This document shows positions 53,701-63,340 of a stretch of DNA of 64,000 nucleotides, piece after piece. The notes beneath the pieces were generated by a model that was not told where the DNA came from, ran no database searches, and was given only the letters and a program-made list of their open reading frames with translations. Position numbers and translations under genes: made by a program. Source of the DNA: Galeopsis tetrahit (taxonomy: Eukaryota > Streptophyta > Magnoliopsida > Lamiales > Lamiaceae); NCBI GenBank assembly GCA_963675135.1, contig OY776120.1:25200001-25264000 (forward strand), read 5' to 3'. Position 1 is the stretch's first letter. Each line of letters begins with the position of its first letter.

Positions 53701-54557
53701 TTCTTTTCAATCCCGAAATTTCGTAGTTTCTGCTTCACAGGTCTTGCCTTTGGATCAACATTAAGGCAATGTATTGCTATCTCCGGAGGGATCCCTGTCA
53801 TGTCAGCTGGAGAAAATGCAAATATATCGGAATTTCGACGTAATGTAAGTATTACCTTTTCTGTGAGTTCAGGTCCCAGTTGGGTGCCTATCTTAGTGGT
53901 GAAGCCAAGTTTCTCTGGGAAGAGCTCCACGCTCATTAGCTCTTCGTCTGTTATAACATTCACCTGTTCGGGTATTGCTTCTTCAACTTTCTTCCTTTTG
54001 ACCTCAGGGTCATCTCCTCTTGTCCGCTCCAGGCCCTTAGTCAGGGCTCTGTCCGCCATCTTCACAGACTCTGCATAGCACTTCCGTGCTTGGTATTGGT
54101 CTCCTCTCACTTCTCCTACTCCAGCGGCGGTAGGGAATTTCATTTTCATATGAAATGTGGAAATGATTGTCTGAAAGAGGTTCAGGCTGGGTCGTCCCAT
54201 CACGACATTGTATGATGAGGGGATGTCCACGATAAGGAACTCTATCAAATGGACTTTCCGGGCTGGAGCATCTCCCAACCCTACCTGTAGCATTACTGAT
54301 CCCAAAGGTTGGATGGCACCTCCAGAGAAGCCATACAGAGAGGTATCCACAGGACGCGGCTTTACACTCAACTCCATCCTCTTGAAGCATTCGAAAAACA
54401 TAATGTCAGCCGAACTCCCCGTGTCTACGAAGATTCGGGCAACATCGAATCCAGCTATGTCGGTAGTGATTACCAGAGCATCATTGTGATCTTCTTTGAC
54501 TCCTTTAACATCTTCCGGCCCAAATCGGATATTGGGCGTCTCTGTCATACGTCTCAC
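50778..54557 (-). CDS. Gypsy-2 pol: protease, RT, RNase H, second RNase H, integrase (1259 codons, intact)
   Basis: Protease FVDTGSSADIMF (DTGS at 45-48). RT domain about 300-470: FRDLNKACPKDYYPLP, MMDAYQGYHQI, RMPFGLINAGATYQR and the catalytic YVDD at 426-429. RNase H follows (TALVKEEGS, YVSKVIQGAENRYSEIEK). Then comes a second RNase H beginning WKVYVDGSVTLSGCGAG with NNGAEYEALIRG, YSDSQLVVQQ and ADSLSKLAS. Integrase has H-x-H and CVKCQ zinc residues, WGIDLVGPFPPASGG (Asp), SDNGTQFNG (Asp) and NGQVEVTNR (Glu). It ends GPYRITQVLKGG and WNVCHLKRFF. No break is seen, so this is the only full-length pol in the window. A TAA (54558-54560) separates it from the upstream knuckle frame. Confidence 0.93.
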   Translation of the reverse strand: MRRMTETPNIRFGPEDVKGVKEDHNDALVITTDIAGFDVARIFVDTGSSADIMFFECFKRMELSVKPRPVDTSLYGFSGGAIQPLGSVMLQVGLGDAPARKVHLIEFLIVDIPSSYNVVMGRPSLNLFQTIISTFHMKMKFPTAAGVGEVRGDQYQARKCYAESVKMADRALTKGLERTRGDDPEVKRKKVEEAIPEQVNVITDEELMSVELFPEKLGFTTKIGTQLGPELTEKVILTLRRNSDIFAFSPADMTGIPPEIAIHCLNVDPKARPVKQKLRNFGIEKNNIVREEVEKLLKAGHVVKVQFPEWLSNAVLVPKGGGKWRMCIDFRDLNKACPKDYYPLPRIDQLVDATSGFELLSMMDAYQGYHQIQLNPADVPKVCFIAACGTFGYVRMPFGLINAGATYQRMVDAVFRRQLGRNMEIYVDDMLAKSVKADQHVEDLEEIFQVIRENGIKLNPAKCSFGVKSGKFLGYMVTQRGIEVNPAKVKAILDMQPPRNIKELQTLNGRITALSRFIARSAEKSHPFFRILKKGTKFEWNVTCQKAFEDLKHHLSQLPKLTKPSPGDTLILYLSVGEFSLSTALVKEEGSLQHPIYYVSKVIQGAENRYSEIEKAALAVVVTARRLRPYFLSYKILVRTNYLLKQVIGRADLSGRMVKWAIELQEYDVDFEPRKAIKAQALSDFIQESTKPEEVEGWKVYVDGSVTLSGCGAGIVLIGPRGEDLQFAVRFQFMTSNNGAEYEALIRGMEMALELGAPKVTLYSDSQLVVQQVNGEYVAKDSRMAAYLERAKEVMGKFQECEVVQIPREKNIQADSLSKLASSAEFDGKGTVTLVVAERETLENPIGSIEEEDDWRRAIWIELTKGTDAPTTRETRALRIKYCLIGGHLYKKSFTYPYLRCISIREAMYTLKEIHEGDAASHEGYKAVVKKVLRAGLYWPSMTRDAKEFVRKCVKCQKNGPLIRTPAEEMGAMHSPCPFAKWGIDLVGPFPPASGGRKFLIVAVDYFSKWVEAAPLATIDEENVIKFLRKQICCRFGVPRILISDNGTQFNGENVRGWCARLNIIQRFTSVAHPQANGQVEVTNRTIVDGIRTRLTKIGGGWVNELDNVLWSYRTSPKTATGESPFQLVYGAAAVIPPEAVLRSHRIAQFEEHQNERLMREALDLMEEEREMVRVRAERYKSRIKAVYDRKVIPRSFREGDLVLRRADALKNTGKLEPNWEGPYRITQVLKGGAYRLQSMEGVDIARPWNVCHLKRFFI

Positions 54558-54985
54558 TTATCTTAATTGGCTTCCTTGTTCCGCTTTTAGAGCTCGGACG
54601 TTCTGCTTTCTTTTTCGGAAGGAATCTCCATCTGCTGGCCCTCCCACAATCATATGAATTACTCCTCTCTTTGGCGGTGGAGGGGGTATATCCTCTACCG
54701 CTTCTCTAGTTTCCTTCTCCTCTGGTTTTCTTTCAGGTTCTTTTCGTTTCTGCCCCCGAGGGCCTTGCCTGTCTCTAAATATGAATTCTTTTAGATGACC
54801 CGCCTGGATCATCCTCTCAATCTCATCTTTCAAATGGTAACACTGATTCGTATCATGCCCATATTCATTGTGGAATCGGCAGAATCGATCAGACTTAGGC
54901 TTCTGAGGTCCTCGACTCCTGGAATACGGGAACTTCAAATCTGGATGGTCTCCTGCTACCTCCAGTACTTTAGCGGGTTCAATTC
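54558..54985 (-). pseudogene. Gypsy-2 gag C-terminal part with zinc knuckle
   Basis: The frame includes KFPYSRSRGPQKPKSDRFC, the knuckle CRFHNEYGHDTNQC (C-x2-H-x4-H-x4-C, as in Gypsy-1) and a basic tail, ending at TAA 54558-54560. It shares the frame of pol. The main gag frame is shifted relative to it by one base. Confidence 0.8.
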
Positions 54986-56413
54986 TTAAGGGTGTGTATT
55001 TCTCGAACCTCCCCCGAGGGCCGGATCAGGGACCTCCGGAGGGGTTGCTATCTCTAACTGCTCTAGAGGTCCGGGGGACTTCTGGACTGAACGCCTGGAG
55101 GGGCCTTCTCTTTCCCTTCTCCTCTCTCGATCTTGTGGCCTAACCTCCAGCCTCTTCGCTTTCCGGACCTCCTCCAGAGTGAGGTACTTTTCTGCCCTGT
55201 GCAGCAGTTCATCAAAGTTCTTAATAGGCTTCTTAGCTAGAAAGGAGAAAAAGTCTCCATCACGCAATCCGTTCGTTAGGGCGTTGATTTTCACCTCTGG
55301 AGAGGCGGTAGGGACCTCCAGAGCTGCTTGATTGAACCTTCGAAGGAAAGCTCTTAAACTCTCACTTTCTCCTTGTCTCAAATTAAAGAGGGTCAAAGTG
55401 ACCCTCGGCTGTCTCCGGGCACTGGCAAATTGATGAAGGAAGAGCTCACTGAATTCTTCCCAGGATCGGATTGTGTTAGGTTCCAACTGGGTGAACCATT
55501 GTTGGGCGGCTTTTGCTAGAGTAGTTAGGAATACTCTACACTTTATTCCCTCTCCATAGCGGTGTAGCAATGCTGCATTCTCGAACCTCACTAGGTGCTC
55601 GTATGGGTCTGCCGTACCGTCATATTCAAAATTAAGGGGCTTGAAATTGAATGGTAGTTCATCCTGTAATATGTTAGGGGAGAACTGACATCCAGAGGCG
55701 TGATCAGATCTACTGGTTCGGTTGCTCATCTGCTTCTTCATGTCTCTCATCTCTTTCTGTAAGGCCAGTAGTTGGTCGCTGACGGGCCCTCCGTAGGTAT
55801 CATCTGTACTTTCTTCTGTCTCAGGGGGTTCTGTACCTCGGGGTGCCAGGTCTACATTTCTTCTTGTGCTCCGAAGAGGGATGCTTCTCTCCGCTCGTGA
55901 GGGCACTTTATCATCTTCTTCTGCCCGCATCTCCATGTCCTTGGACAACACTTGGGAGGCTCCAGGTGCTTCGTCCTGGGGCCTTGGGACAGGTGTCTCC
56001 GGGTTCCCTGGTGCAGCTCTAGGAATCCGGTCTCTTTGGTCAGCAAAGGCTCTCTCTACAGCTTGCTTGATGAGGGCGTTCAATTGATCGGGAGAGATCA
56101 GGAGCGGCTCTGAGTCTAGAGTGTCCTTTTGCTGAGGATCTGCGGTTTGAGACTCGGGGGCCTCCAGATTCCCCGCTGTGCCCTCTCTGACCGGTATGGG
56201 ATGACTTTCATCCTCCAAGCCTGGAGTAGGCGCTAATGGCTGATTTGATCCAGAAGGTACGTGGATTGGATCTTTTCCCCGACCTCCCCTTGGCGGAGGA
56301 TCAGTCGGCAAGGGGGAATTTTCTCCTGGAAGACTCTTCTTCCCGGAAATAGAGGTTTTATTTCCGCCACCCATTTGCTTGGACAGGTAGAAACTCGTGA
56401 GAAAATCTTTCAA
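54986..56413 (-). pseudogene. Gypsy-2 gag
   Basis: 475 codons. A Pro/Glu-rich N-terminus is followed by the gag domain: LPFNFKPLNFEYDGTADPYEHLVRFE, CRVFLTTLAKAAQQWF, WEEFSELFLHQFASARR, LTLFNLRQGESESLRAFLRRFNQAALEV and RAEKYLTLEEVRKAKR. Near 55090 one base is missing compared with the related copies in Gypsy-3. The frame then reads non-homologous residues to the stop at 54986, while the true continuation (in another frame) also has a TGA near 55024. It forms the particle shell. MGGGNKT at residue 14 is an alternative start. Confidence 0.87.
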
Positions 56414-56437
56414 TTCTTTCCCACAGACGGCGCCAGT

Positions 56438-57160
56438 TGATGTGCCAAAATTTGCACGAGAGGATTAGGTATCCTCTGAAATGGATGTCCTTCTTCCCGA
56501 ACGCGTATAATAGTCCTGAATAGATTATCTCCTCTCGGAATCTTCGAATGACCTGCAAGGAACACACCGGAGGGGAATCCGGTGTGGACACTCCGATGCC
56601 TAAGTCAGTATAGGGCTTATCAAATCTCCCAAGGATCTCAAGATCCTTGGTATCTTAAATCAACTCAAAGAATCGCAAGAAGAGATGTTGGTATTTAGTG
56701 TATTAGGTTTTAAGGTATATGTGTCTAACCTGGAAATATCTTTGAAATTTCCTATTTATAGAGATATCTTCTGGAGAGGAAGTCAAGCCTTCCTCTTATC
56801 CCGGAGTTGCCCGTAAGACTCGGCCCTACCGAGGAGACCCAGTCTCTCTTACTCTCCACTTCCTGAAGACTCGGCAGCATCCTATCTTCGTGGACTTATC
56901 CACCTAAAATAAAGGAGGACAGGGTCTTCTTTTTATCAAAGCGAGAGCGGAAATAGCGGGAACATCCTATATTTGCGACCCACGATCTTAGCTAAAACTG
57001 TTTGATTCTGATATTCACCTCCAGACGAAGCTCCCTCCCGAGAGCCCTCCAGAGAGGATTCTTTATCCAGAGAACCCTAAATGATTCTATCCATTCTTCC
57101 CAATCCTATCATTCATACACGTGTCGACTCCTCATTAGGTGACATTTTTAGGCCGCATCA
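56438..57160 (-). repeat. Gypsy-2 5' LTR
   Basis: 723 bp partner of 45930-46652. The PBS lies two bases inside it (56435-56418). Confidence 0.92.
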
Positions 57161-57339
57161 GCATGTTTTACAACTAATAGTCTATTAAAAAAAACTGTAT
57201 TAATCAGTATTACTGTACATATATATTAATTATAATCTTTTGACATGGAAATACTGGATTTATTTCAAATTAAACAAACGAAAGCGAATTTAAATTTTTA
57301 ATTGCTCGAGTACTAGTGAGTTATTATTATTATTATTTA
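57161..57339. other. Apyrase intron or flank, AT-rich
   Basis: Starts with the right GCATG duplication. There is no exon-like sequence. Confidence 0.45.
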
Positions 57340-57432
57340 CTCCCTCCGTCCCGGAATTACTTGCATAGTTTGACCGGCACGTTGTTTAAGAAAAGTGGAT
57401 TTAGTGGTTGATGATGTAAGATAAATGAGGGG
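57340..57432. mobile_element. Left part of a Stowaway MITE cut by Gypsy-3
   Basis: CTCCCTCCGTCCCGGAATTACTTG preceded by TA (57338-57339). The rest should lie beyond Gypsy-3, outside the window. Confidence 0.65.
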
Positions 57433-58161
57433 TGATGTGCCAAAAATTGCACGGTCGGATTATATATCCTCGGGATCAGATATCCAAATTCCCGATTGCT
57501 TAGACCTGATTTGGGTACACTGCTTCCGCTAGAATGATCCTCCAAGGACCTGCAAAAGACACACCGGAGGGGGCTCCGGTGCGGACGCTCCGACGCTCAA
57601 GTCAGTCTAAGAATCTTCGTATATCACAAGGACTTCAAAGTCCTTGATTTATCAAATCAAGCTCTCAAAGGATCTCGCAATGTATAATAATAAGAAATAT
57701 ATTCAGTCTTGTAAGAGTAAAAAGTCTAACCTCGAAATGTATCTTGCTTTACCTATTTATAGAGCCTTTCTCTTGGGAAGAAGTTAGAGCCTCCCCTTAT
57801 CTCGGAGCTGCCTCTAAGACTCGGCCCTGCCGAGTGGACCGAGTCTTCCCTTCTCTCCACATCCGGAAAGACCGGGGCCACTCTCCCTAGTGGACTCTTT
57901 CCACTACAATGAAGGAGAGAAGAATCTTTCTTTGGTCAATCTTAGTCCGATTCTTGCGGAGTTCTCCTATATTCTCGGTCTACCAATTCATATCAAGACT
58001 AAGTCTTCCTGATGTTTCTCTCCGGGTGGAGCTCCCTCCAGAGGGACTTCCAGGAGAGATTCTTTATCCAGAGAGTATTCCATAATCCAATACTTCCACT
58101 TTTATCCTATCCTCCATACACGTGTCGACTTCTTATCGGATGACATTTTTAGGCCGCATCA
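57433..58161 (-). repeat. Gypsy-3 3' LTR
   Basis: TGATGTGCCAAAAATTGC...GGCCGCATCA. Shares blocks with the Gypsy-2 LTR (CTGCAA(A/G)GA-CACACCGGAGGGG, GACTCGGCCCT-CCGAG) but is clearly diverged elsewhere. Confidence 0.87.
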
Positions 58162-58482
58162 TCTACTCCCCCCTACTCTCGTAAAAGGGGTATATCTTTT
58201 GTGAGAGTAGAAAATTCCAGTGAGCCTAATACAGAGGCGTTTCTGGAGAGACGTGTATTATTCTTGCTTCGGAGAGGAATTTCAAAAGTGCTCCCCTTCG
58301 GAGATTTTTCTGCCTTGGCCACCTATAATTTGGCAATGACCTGACTCTTGGCTTCATAACCTTCAAAGAGTTTTCTCAAGAACTTTAGGGAATCTCTCCC
58401 CCTTTCAAGGAATCACCTCTGGTTTCAAGTGGCTCGAGGAGGTTTTCCTTGACTTTTAGCCAAATTTTTGTTTTCTAAGTAC

Positions 58483-60260
58483 CCATCTTGGGTCTTAGTT
58501 ATGGGGAGATGCTCCCCAGTTCTCCTTGGCCTCTGAGCCTCTACTTGTCTCTCACTTTCGTTTAAAAGATTTTGATTCATAAAACCTTTCTTTTCATTGA
58601 TTAATCCTTTTGGGTTTCCATCAGGGTGAGGACTCTCTGGAGCTCCTCGGCCCCTAGGCCTCCGAGTGTTTCTCACTCTCATTCTTAAAAGATTTTGATT
58701 CATAAAATCTTCTCATTTCATTGACTAACCCTTTTGGGTTCCAAGCATGGTGAGGGCTCTCTGGCGCTCCTCGGCCTCTAGGCCTCTGAGTGTTTCTCAC
58801 TCTCATTCTTAAAAGATTTTGATTCATAAAATCTTCTCATTTCATTGACTAACCCTTTTGGGTTCCAAGCATGGTGAGGGCTCTCTGGAGCTCCTCGGCC
58901 TCTACGCCTCTGAGTGTTTCTCACTCTTATTCTTAAAAGATTTTGATTCATAAAATCTTCTCATTTCATTGACTAACCCTTTTGGGTTCCAAGCATGGTG
59001 AGGGCTCTCTGGAGCTCCTCGGCCTCTAGGCCTCTGAGTGTTTCTCACTCTTATTCTTAAAAGATTTTGATTCATAAAATCTTCTCATTTCAGTAACCCA
59101 CTTGGGTCTCAGGTAAGGTGAGGGCTCTCTGGAGCACCTCGGCCTCTAGGCCTCTAAGTGTTTCTCACTCTTATTCTTAAAAGATTTTGATTCATAAAAT
59201 CTTCTCATTTCAGTAACCCACTTGGGTCTCAAGTAAGATGAGGGCTCTCTGGAGCACCTCGTCCTCTAGGCCTCTGAGTGTTTCTCACTCTTATTCTTAA
59301 AAGATTTTGATTCATAAAATCTTCTCATTTCAGTAACCCACTTGGGTCTCAAGTAAGATGAGGGCTCTCTGGAGCACCTCGGCCTCTAGGCCTCTGAGTG
59401 TTTCTCACTCTTATTCTTAAAAGATTTTGATTCATAAAATCTTCTCATTTCATTGATTAACCCTTTTGGGTTTCAAGCATGGTGAGGGCTCTCTGGAGCT
59501 CCTCGGCCTCTAGGCCTCTGAGTGTTTCTCACTCTCATTCTTAAAAGATTTTGATTCATAAAATCTTCTCATTTCATTGATTAACCCTTTTGGGTTTCAA
59601 ACATGGTGAGGGCTCTCTGGAGCTCCTCGGCCTCTAGGCCTCTGAGTGTTTCTCACTCTTATTCTTAAAAGATTTTGATTCATAAAATCTTATCATTTCA
59701 GTAACCCACTTGGGTCTCAAGTAAGATGAGGGCTCTCTGGAGCACCTCGTCCTCTAGGCCTCTGAGTGTTTCTCACTCTTATTCTTAAAAGATTTTGATT
59801 CATAAAATCTTCTCATTTCAGTAACCCACTTGGGTCTCAAGTAAGATGAGGGCTCTCTGGAGCACCTCGGCCTCTAGGCCTCTGAGTGTTTCTCACTCTT
59901 ATTCTTAAAAGATTTTGATTCATAAAATCTTCTCATTTCATTGATTAACCCTTTTGGGTTTCAAGCATGGTGAGGGCTCTCTGGAGCTCCTCGGCCTCTA
60001 TGCCTCTGAGTGTTTCTCACTCTCATTCTTAAAAGATTTTGATTCATAAAATCTTCTCATTTCATTGATTAACCCTTTTGGGTTTCAAACATGGTGAGGG
60101 CTCTCTGGAGCTCCTCGGCCTCTAGGCCTCTGAGTGTTTCTCACTCTCAATTCAAGGTGTTGATCATATCAAGACCCTTCAAGTTCAAGTAATCCGCTTG
60201 GATTTAGAGTAGGGTGAGGAACTTTCTAGCTTCCCTCGGCCTCGTGGCCTTTAAGTATTT
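58483..60260. repeat. About 120-bp tandem array with two monomer types and a higher-order duplication
   Basis: About 13 good units plus degenerate edge units. Type A reads CCCTTTTGGGTT(C/T)CAAGCATGGTGAGG with GGAGCTCC; type B reads CCCACTTGGGTCTCAAGTAAGATGAGG with GGAGCACC. The order is A A A A B B B A A B B A A. The last BBAA repeats the preceding BBAA including private variants (CGTCCTC, CAAACATGG), an offset of about 488 bp. Type B is the Gypsy-2 monomer. Confidence 0.9.
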
Positions 60261-60899
60261 TTCACTTTTGTATTCTCATATCTCATATATGCTCAGTGAT
60301 CTAAAGATCCTTCATCATTTCATCACTCCTAATTTTCAAACTTAGTCATCCGGCTACTCAGGGTGGTTAGCCCTCACGCGTTTCAGAATGCTCAAAGTAT
60401 GCTTATGAATCATATCTTAAATTGTTAGGAAATATGTGCTCATACAAATTTCCAAGAATCTCCAAATGTTTTCATCACATCTTATAAAATCTTCAAATAT
60501 TCATCAAAGATAAACATACATTTTAACATAATTTAGAAAAAATTAGACTCATCGCTAATCAAAAACACGTTCTTAACCATGCTTAAATTCTCAATCATTC
60601 TCTCGATTCAATCACGAAATTCTCCTAAGTAATCACTTTAGCATTTCTCAAATCAATCATTTCTGAAGCTTTAGCAAATGCTCATATGCTTCGAGGTTTT
60701 ATGTTCTAAACAACTATGTCTAGGTAACACATATCATATCACAAAGTAAAATTTAAAGTAAAAAGGTAAAATTTACACTTTTCACTTACGTGGCTTAATA
60801 TCAGCATCTCGGAGGTAGTAGGCCTAGACCCTTCATCACCCCCTTTAAGCATCGAAGTGTAAGGCATTTGCAAGGTCCGTCATCATGCTTGTCTCCGAA
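60261..60899. other. AT-rich degenerate interior of Gypsy-3
   Basis: No domain is recognisable. Occupies the position of the pol 3' end in Gypsy-2. Confidence 0.5.
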
Positions 60900-61240
60900 T
60901 ATCGCATCTCAACACCCTAGATGATCTTACTCACCTAATAGATCGACTCTTGAGTATATCCTTCTTTAGAGTAGCCTTGTAGCCCTCATGACTTCCTGCT
61001 CATCCTTCATGGGTTTCTTTTATCACGTAATCTCCTTCGGGAGACATCTTAGATAGGGATGGGTCAACGATCGTTTGTATAATTGGCCACCCAAGACGTA
61101 GTATCTTAACTGCAAAGCTCGAGCTTCTCCAGAAGCTGCGGGGGCTGGTCATTTATTCAGCTCTTCTCAACTTTTGAATATCAAATTTCAGCACCCTGGG
61201 GAGGGTTTGGTCAGCTTCAGTAGCTAGGCTCGGTGGAGCT
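60900..61240 (-). pseudogene. Gypsy-3 pol remnant (integrase zinc region / linker)
   Basis: Blocks such as GTAGCCCTCATGACT, CTTCATGGGTTTCTTT, TTTGTATAATTGGCCACCCAAGACG and GCAAAGCTCGAGCTTCTC align in order with 51780-51935 of Gypsy-2 pol. The region is full of stops and indels. About 3.5 kb of pol on either side is gone. Confidence 0.65.
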
Positions 61241-62300
61241 TCAATCATACAAGCTTAATCTGAAATCTGAAGTCACATCTAGAATATCGAGGCATGTCAA
61301 TCATACAAAATTCATAGATAAGTATGTTAGCCCCACATTCTGAAGTCACGAATCATTATTAGTCCTTAGTCATGGATTCTAGAGCATATAGTAACCACAT
61401 AAACTCAACGTGCTACTCATGCTCTCTAGTATCTCAAGTCAATTTTCAAATTTTAACATCACATCTAGAGCGTCTAGACATAATAATCACGTAAAAGTAG
61501 GAGGGTCGTACTTGATTTAGGGAAAATAAAGTATGATACGCATATCAATCTCATAATGACATACTTATAACAATATCGAATCAACGAATATCATAGCTTA
61601 TTCATGTCACACTCATCATGACATACTCATTATAAAATCACGTTAGCATAAAAGATCTAACCTTTTTTAGCTTTATCAAATTTTGTACTAACCGGTGGTA
61701 TCGATATACTCGTTATTTGGGATCAGCACCATAGCAGGCTAAATATCATAATCCAGCTACTCGTTTGGTTCTCCATAGTTCTCTGCTCTTTCGGGCTCCT
61801 CCAGGACCTCTAGGTTCTCCAGGTTTACTTGTATATCAATCCCGAATTGATCCTGTAAAGATACACCAAAAATGGGCCTCCCACACAGGCTCTCAAGTGC
61901 TAAGATAAGCTCCATAAGCCTCAATTATATAATTTAAATATGAAATAAGGGAATTTCAGATCTGGATGATCTCCAGCAACCTCCAAGACCTCTGTAGGTT
62001 CCAATCTCAATTGGGTATATTTCTAAAACGTCCCTCGAGGCCCAGATCGGGATCCTCCCGCAGCATTGCGGTTTCCTGTTCCTCCTGAGTTTCGGGGAGC
62101 TTCTGGGCTGGACCTCCTTGCTGTAGATTCTCTCTTCCTCTCTCCACTAGCTGGTTTCACCTCCAGCCTCTTGGCTTGCCTCACCTCTTCGAGGGTGAGA
62201 TACTTTTCAGCTCTGAAGATTCTTAAGTTCTCTACCCGCTTCAGGTAATCCATCATCCTCTCACCCATTCTAGTTTTCGGACTTATCATTTTGTCTGTTT
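61225..62300 (-). repeat. Duplicated segment, copy 1 (spacer plus gag 3' end)
   Basis: The spacer carries CATACAA...CTGAAAT-type, AAAAGATCTAA and ACTAACC(G/T)GTGGTA(T/C)CGATA landmarks. It is followed by a gag C-terminal frame at 62023-62289 (RAEKYLTLEEVRQAKRLEV ... SGPRG). The landmarks recur in the same order in 62400-63340. Confidence 0.7.
62023..62289 (-). pseudogene. Gypsy-3 gag 3' fragment, copy 1
   Basis: Codes FRAEKYLTLEEVRQAKRLEVK, then a basic Ser/Arg/Pro tail ending GGSRSGPRGTF and TAG, close to the Gypsy-2 gag end. It lacks everything upstream of the AEKYLTLEE segment. Confidence 0.8.
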
Positions 62301-62399
62301 AGGGCTATTGGCCTTAATCTCAGGGACCTAAATAGGCTCAATCTTCACTTTCCATTTCCGAGCTTATCCCGAAATCCTCTAGGACTTGGATAGATCGAA

Positions 62400-63340
62400 T
62401 ATATAATCTGAAATCTTCTGAACCTACCCAGAGATCCTCCAGAACCTGGATAGGCTCGGTCTGTAATATGAAATTATATCTAAAATATGGAAGCATGTTA
62501 ATTGTGTGCAAAATCATAATCATCATCAGTGTCTAATCATTAATCATCATCAATGTCTAATCATCATCAACGTCTAATCGTTAATTCTACCACATAAAGT
62601 AATCACAAGACTCAACATGTGAATTGCTTACCCATGCTTCTACGGTTTCAAGTAATTCTCGATTCTAAGATTATTTCTAGAGTATCAATCATGTAAGCTT
62701 AGGAGAATCATGCTTAATTCAATGGAAAAGTTTATGTCATATATGTCAATATCATTAAAATATGCTCATAGCAATATCAAATTATTATAAAAGATCTAAT
62801 ACTTTAGGCTCTATCAAACACATGTACTAACCTGTAGTACCGATACATTTATCATATCTCTGCCTCGTACTCTCGCATTTAGATTTTGGACCTCGAGGCC
62901 CTAAATACTCTTCCTCATACCTCCAAGTTTTTATTCTGGATCTCGGGGTCCTGAATACTCTGCTGCTCATGGAGGGGCACAAATGTTGTCATCCCCTGCA
63001 GTGGCTGGAGGTATCTCCTTGCCAGGTCCACTCCCGAGGGCTCGAACACTCTGTTTCCTCTCATGGTCCTTCCGCTTCTGCCCTCGAGGGCCCTCCAGTA
63101 CTTCGGCAGGTTCGATTCTCAAGGGTGTGTACTTCTCAAACCTCCCACGAGGACCTGACCGGGAACCTCCAGATAGATTGTTGTCTCTTGTTGAGCTGGA
63201 AGGCCGAGGGATCTCTGGGCTGGAACGTCTGGAGGGGCCCTCTTTTCTTCTTTCTCGATCCTGTGGCCTAGTCTCCAGCCTCTTGGCTTTTCGAACCTCC
63301 TCCAGGGTGAGGTACTTCTCTGCTCTCCGGAGAAGCAGTA
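62400..63340 (-). repeat. Duplicated segment, copy 2 (spacer plus gag 3' end)
   Basis: Same landmarks as 61225-62300: TAATATGAAATTATATCTA, AAAAGATCTAA, ACTAACCTGTAGTACCGATA, then the gag end (AEKYLTLEEVRK...). Diverged and slightly shorter. Confidence 0.7.

Larger units (their letters stand above)
45930..57160 (-). mobile_element. Gypsy-2: Tat-lineage Ty3/gypsy element with antisense gene, 11.2 kb
   Basis: LTRs of 723 bp (45930-46652, 56438-57160) differ at about seven sites. A perfect 5-bp duplication GCATG lies at 45925-45929 and 57161-57165. The minus-strand PBS TGGCGCCGTCTGTGGGAA is at 56435-56418 and the polypurine tract AGTAGGGGGGAGTAGA abuts the left LTR (46653-46672). Order on the minus strand: gag, knuckle, protease-RT-RNase H-second RNase H-integrase (intact), 120-bp repeat array, then the oppositely oriented gene. 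The LTRs end TGATG...CATCA. Confidence 0.93.

Noticed and set aside
54986..55100. Possible programmed frameshift between gag and the zinc knuckle, seen in both Gypsy-2 and Gypsy-3
   Set aside because: The break is at different places: Gypsy-2 lacks one C near 55090, whereas Gypsy-3 loses frame earlier through internal deletions, and copy 62023-62289 stays in frame. Independent damage explains it better.
58425..58703. 92-codon minus-strand ORF over the tandem array
   Set aside because: The ORF comes from the 120-bp repeat monomers, with the same residues repeated (RRPRGRGAPESPH). Not a gene.
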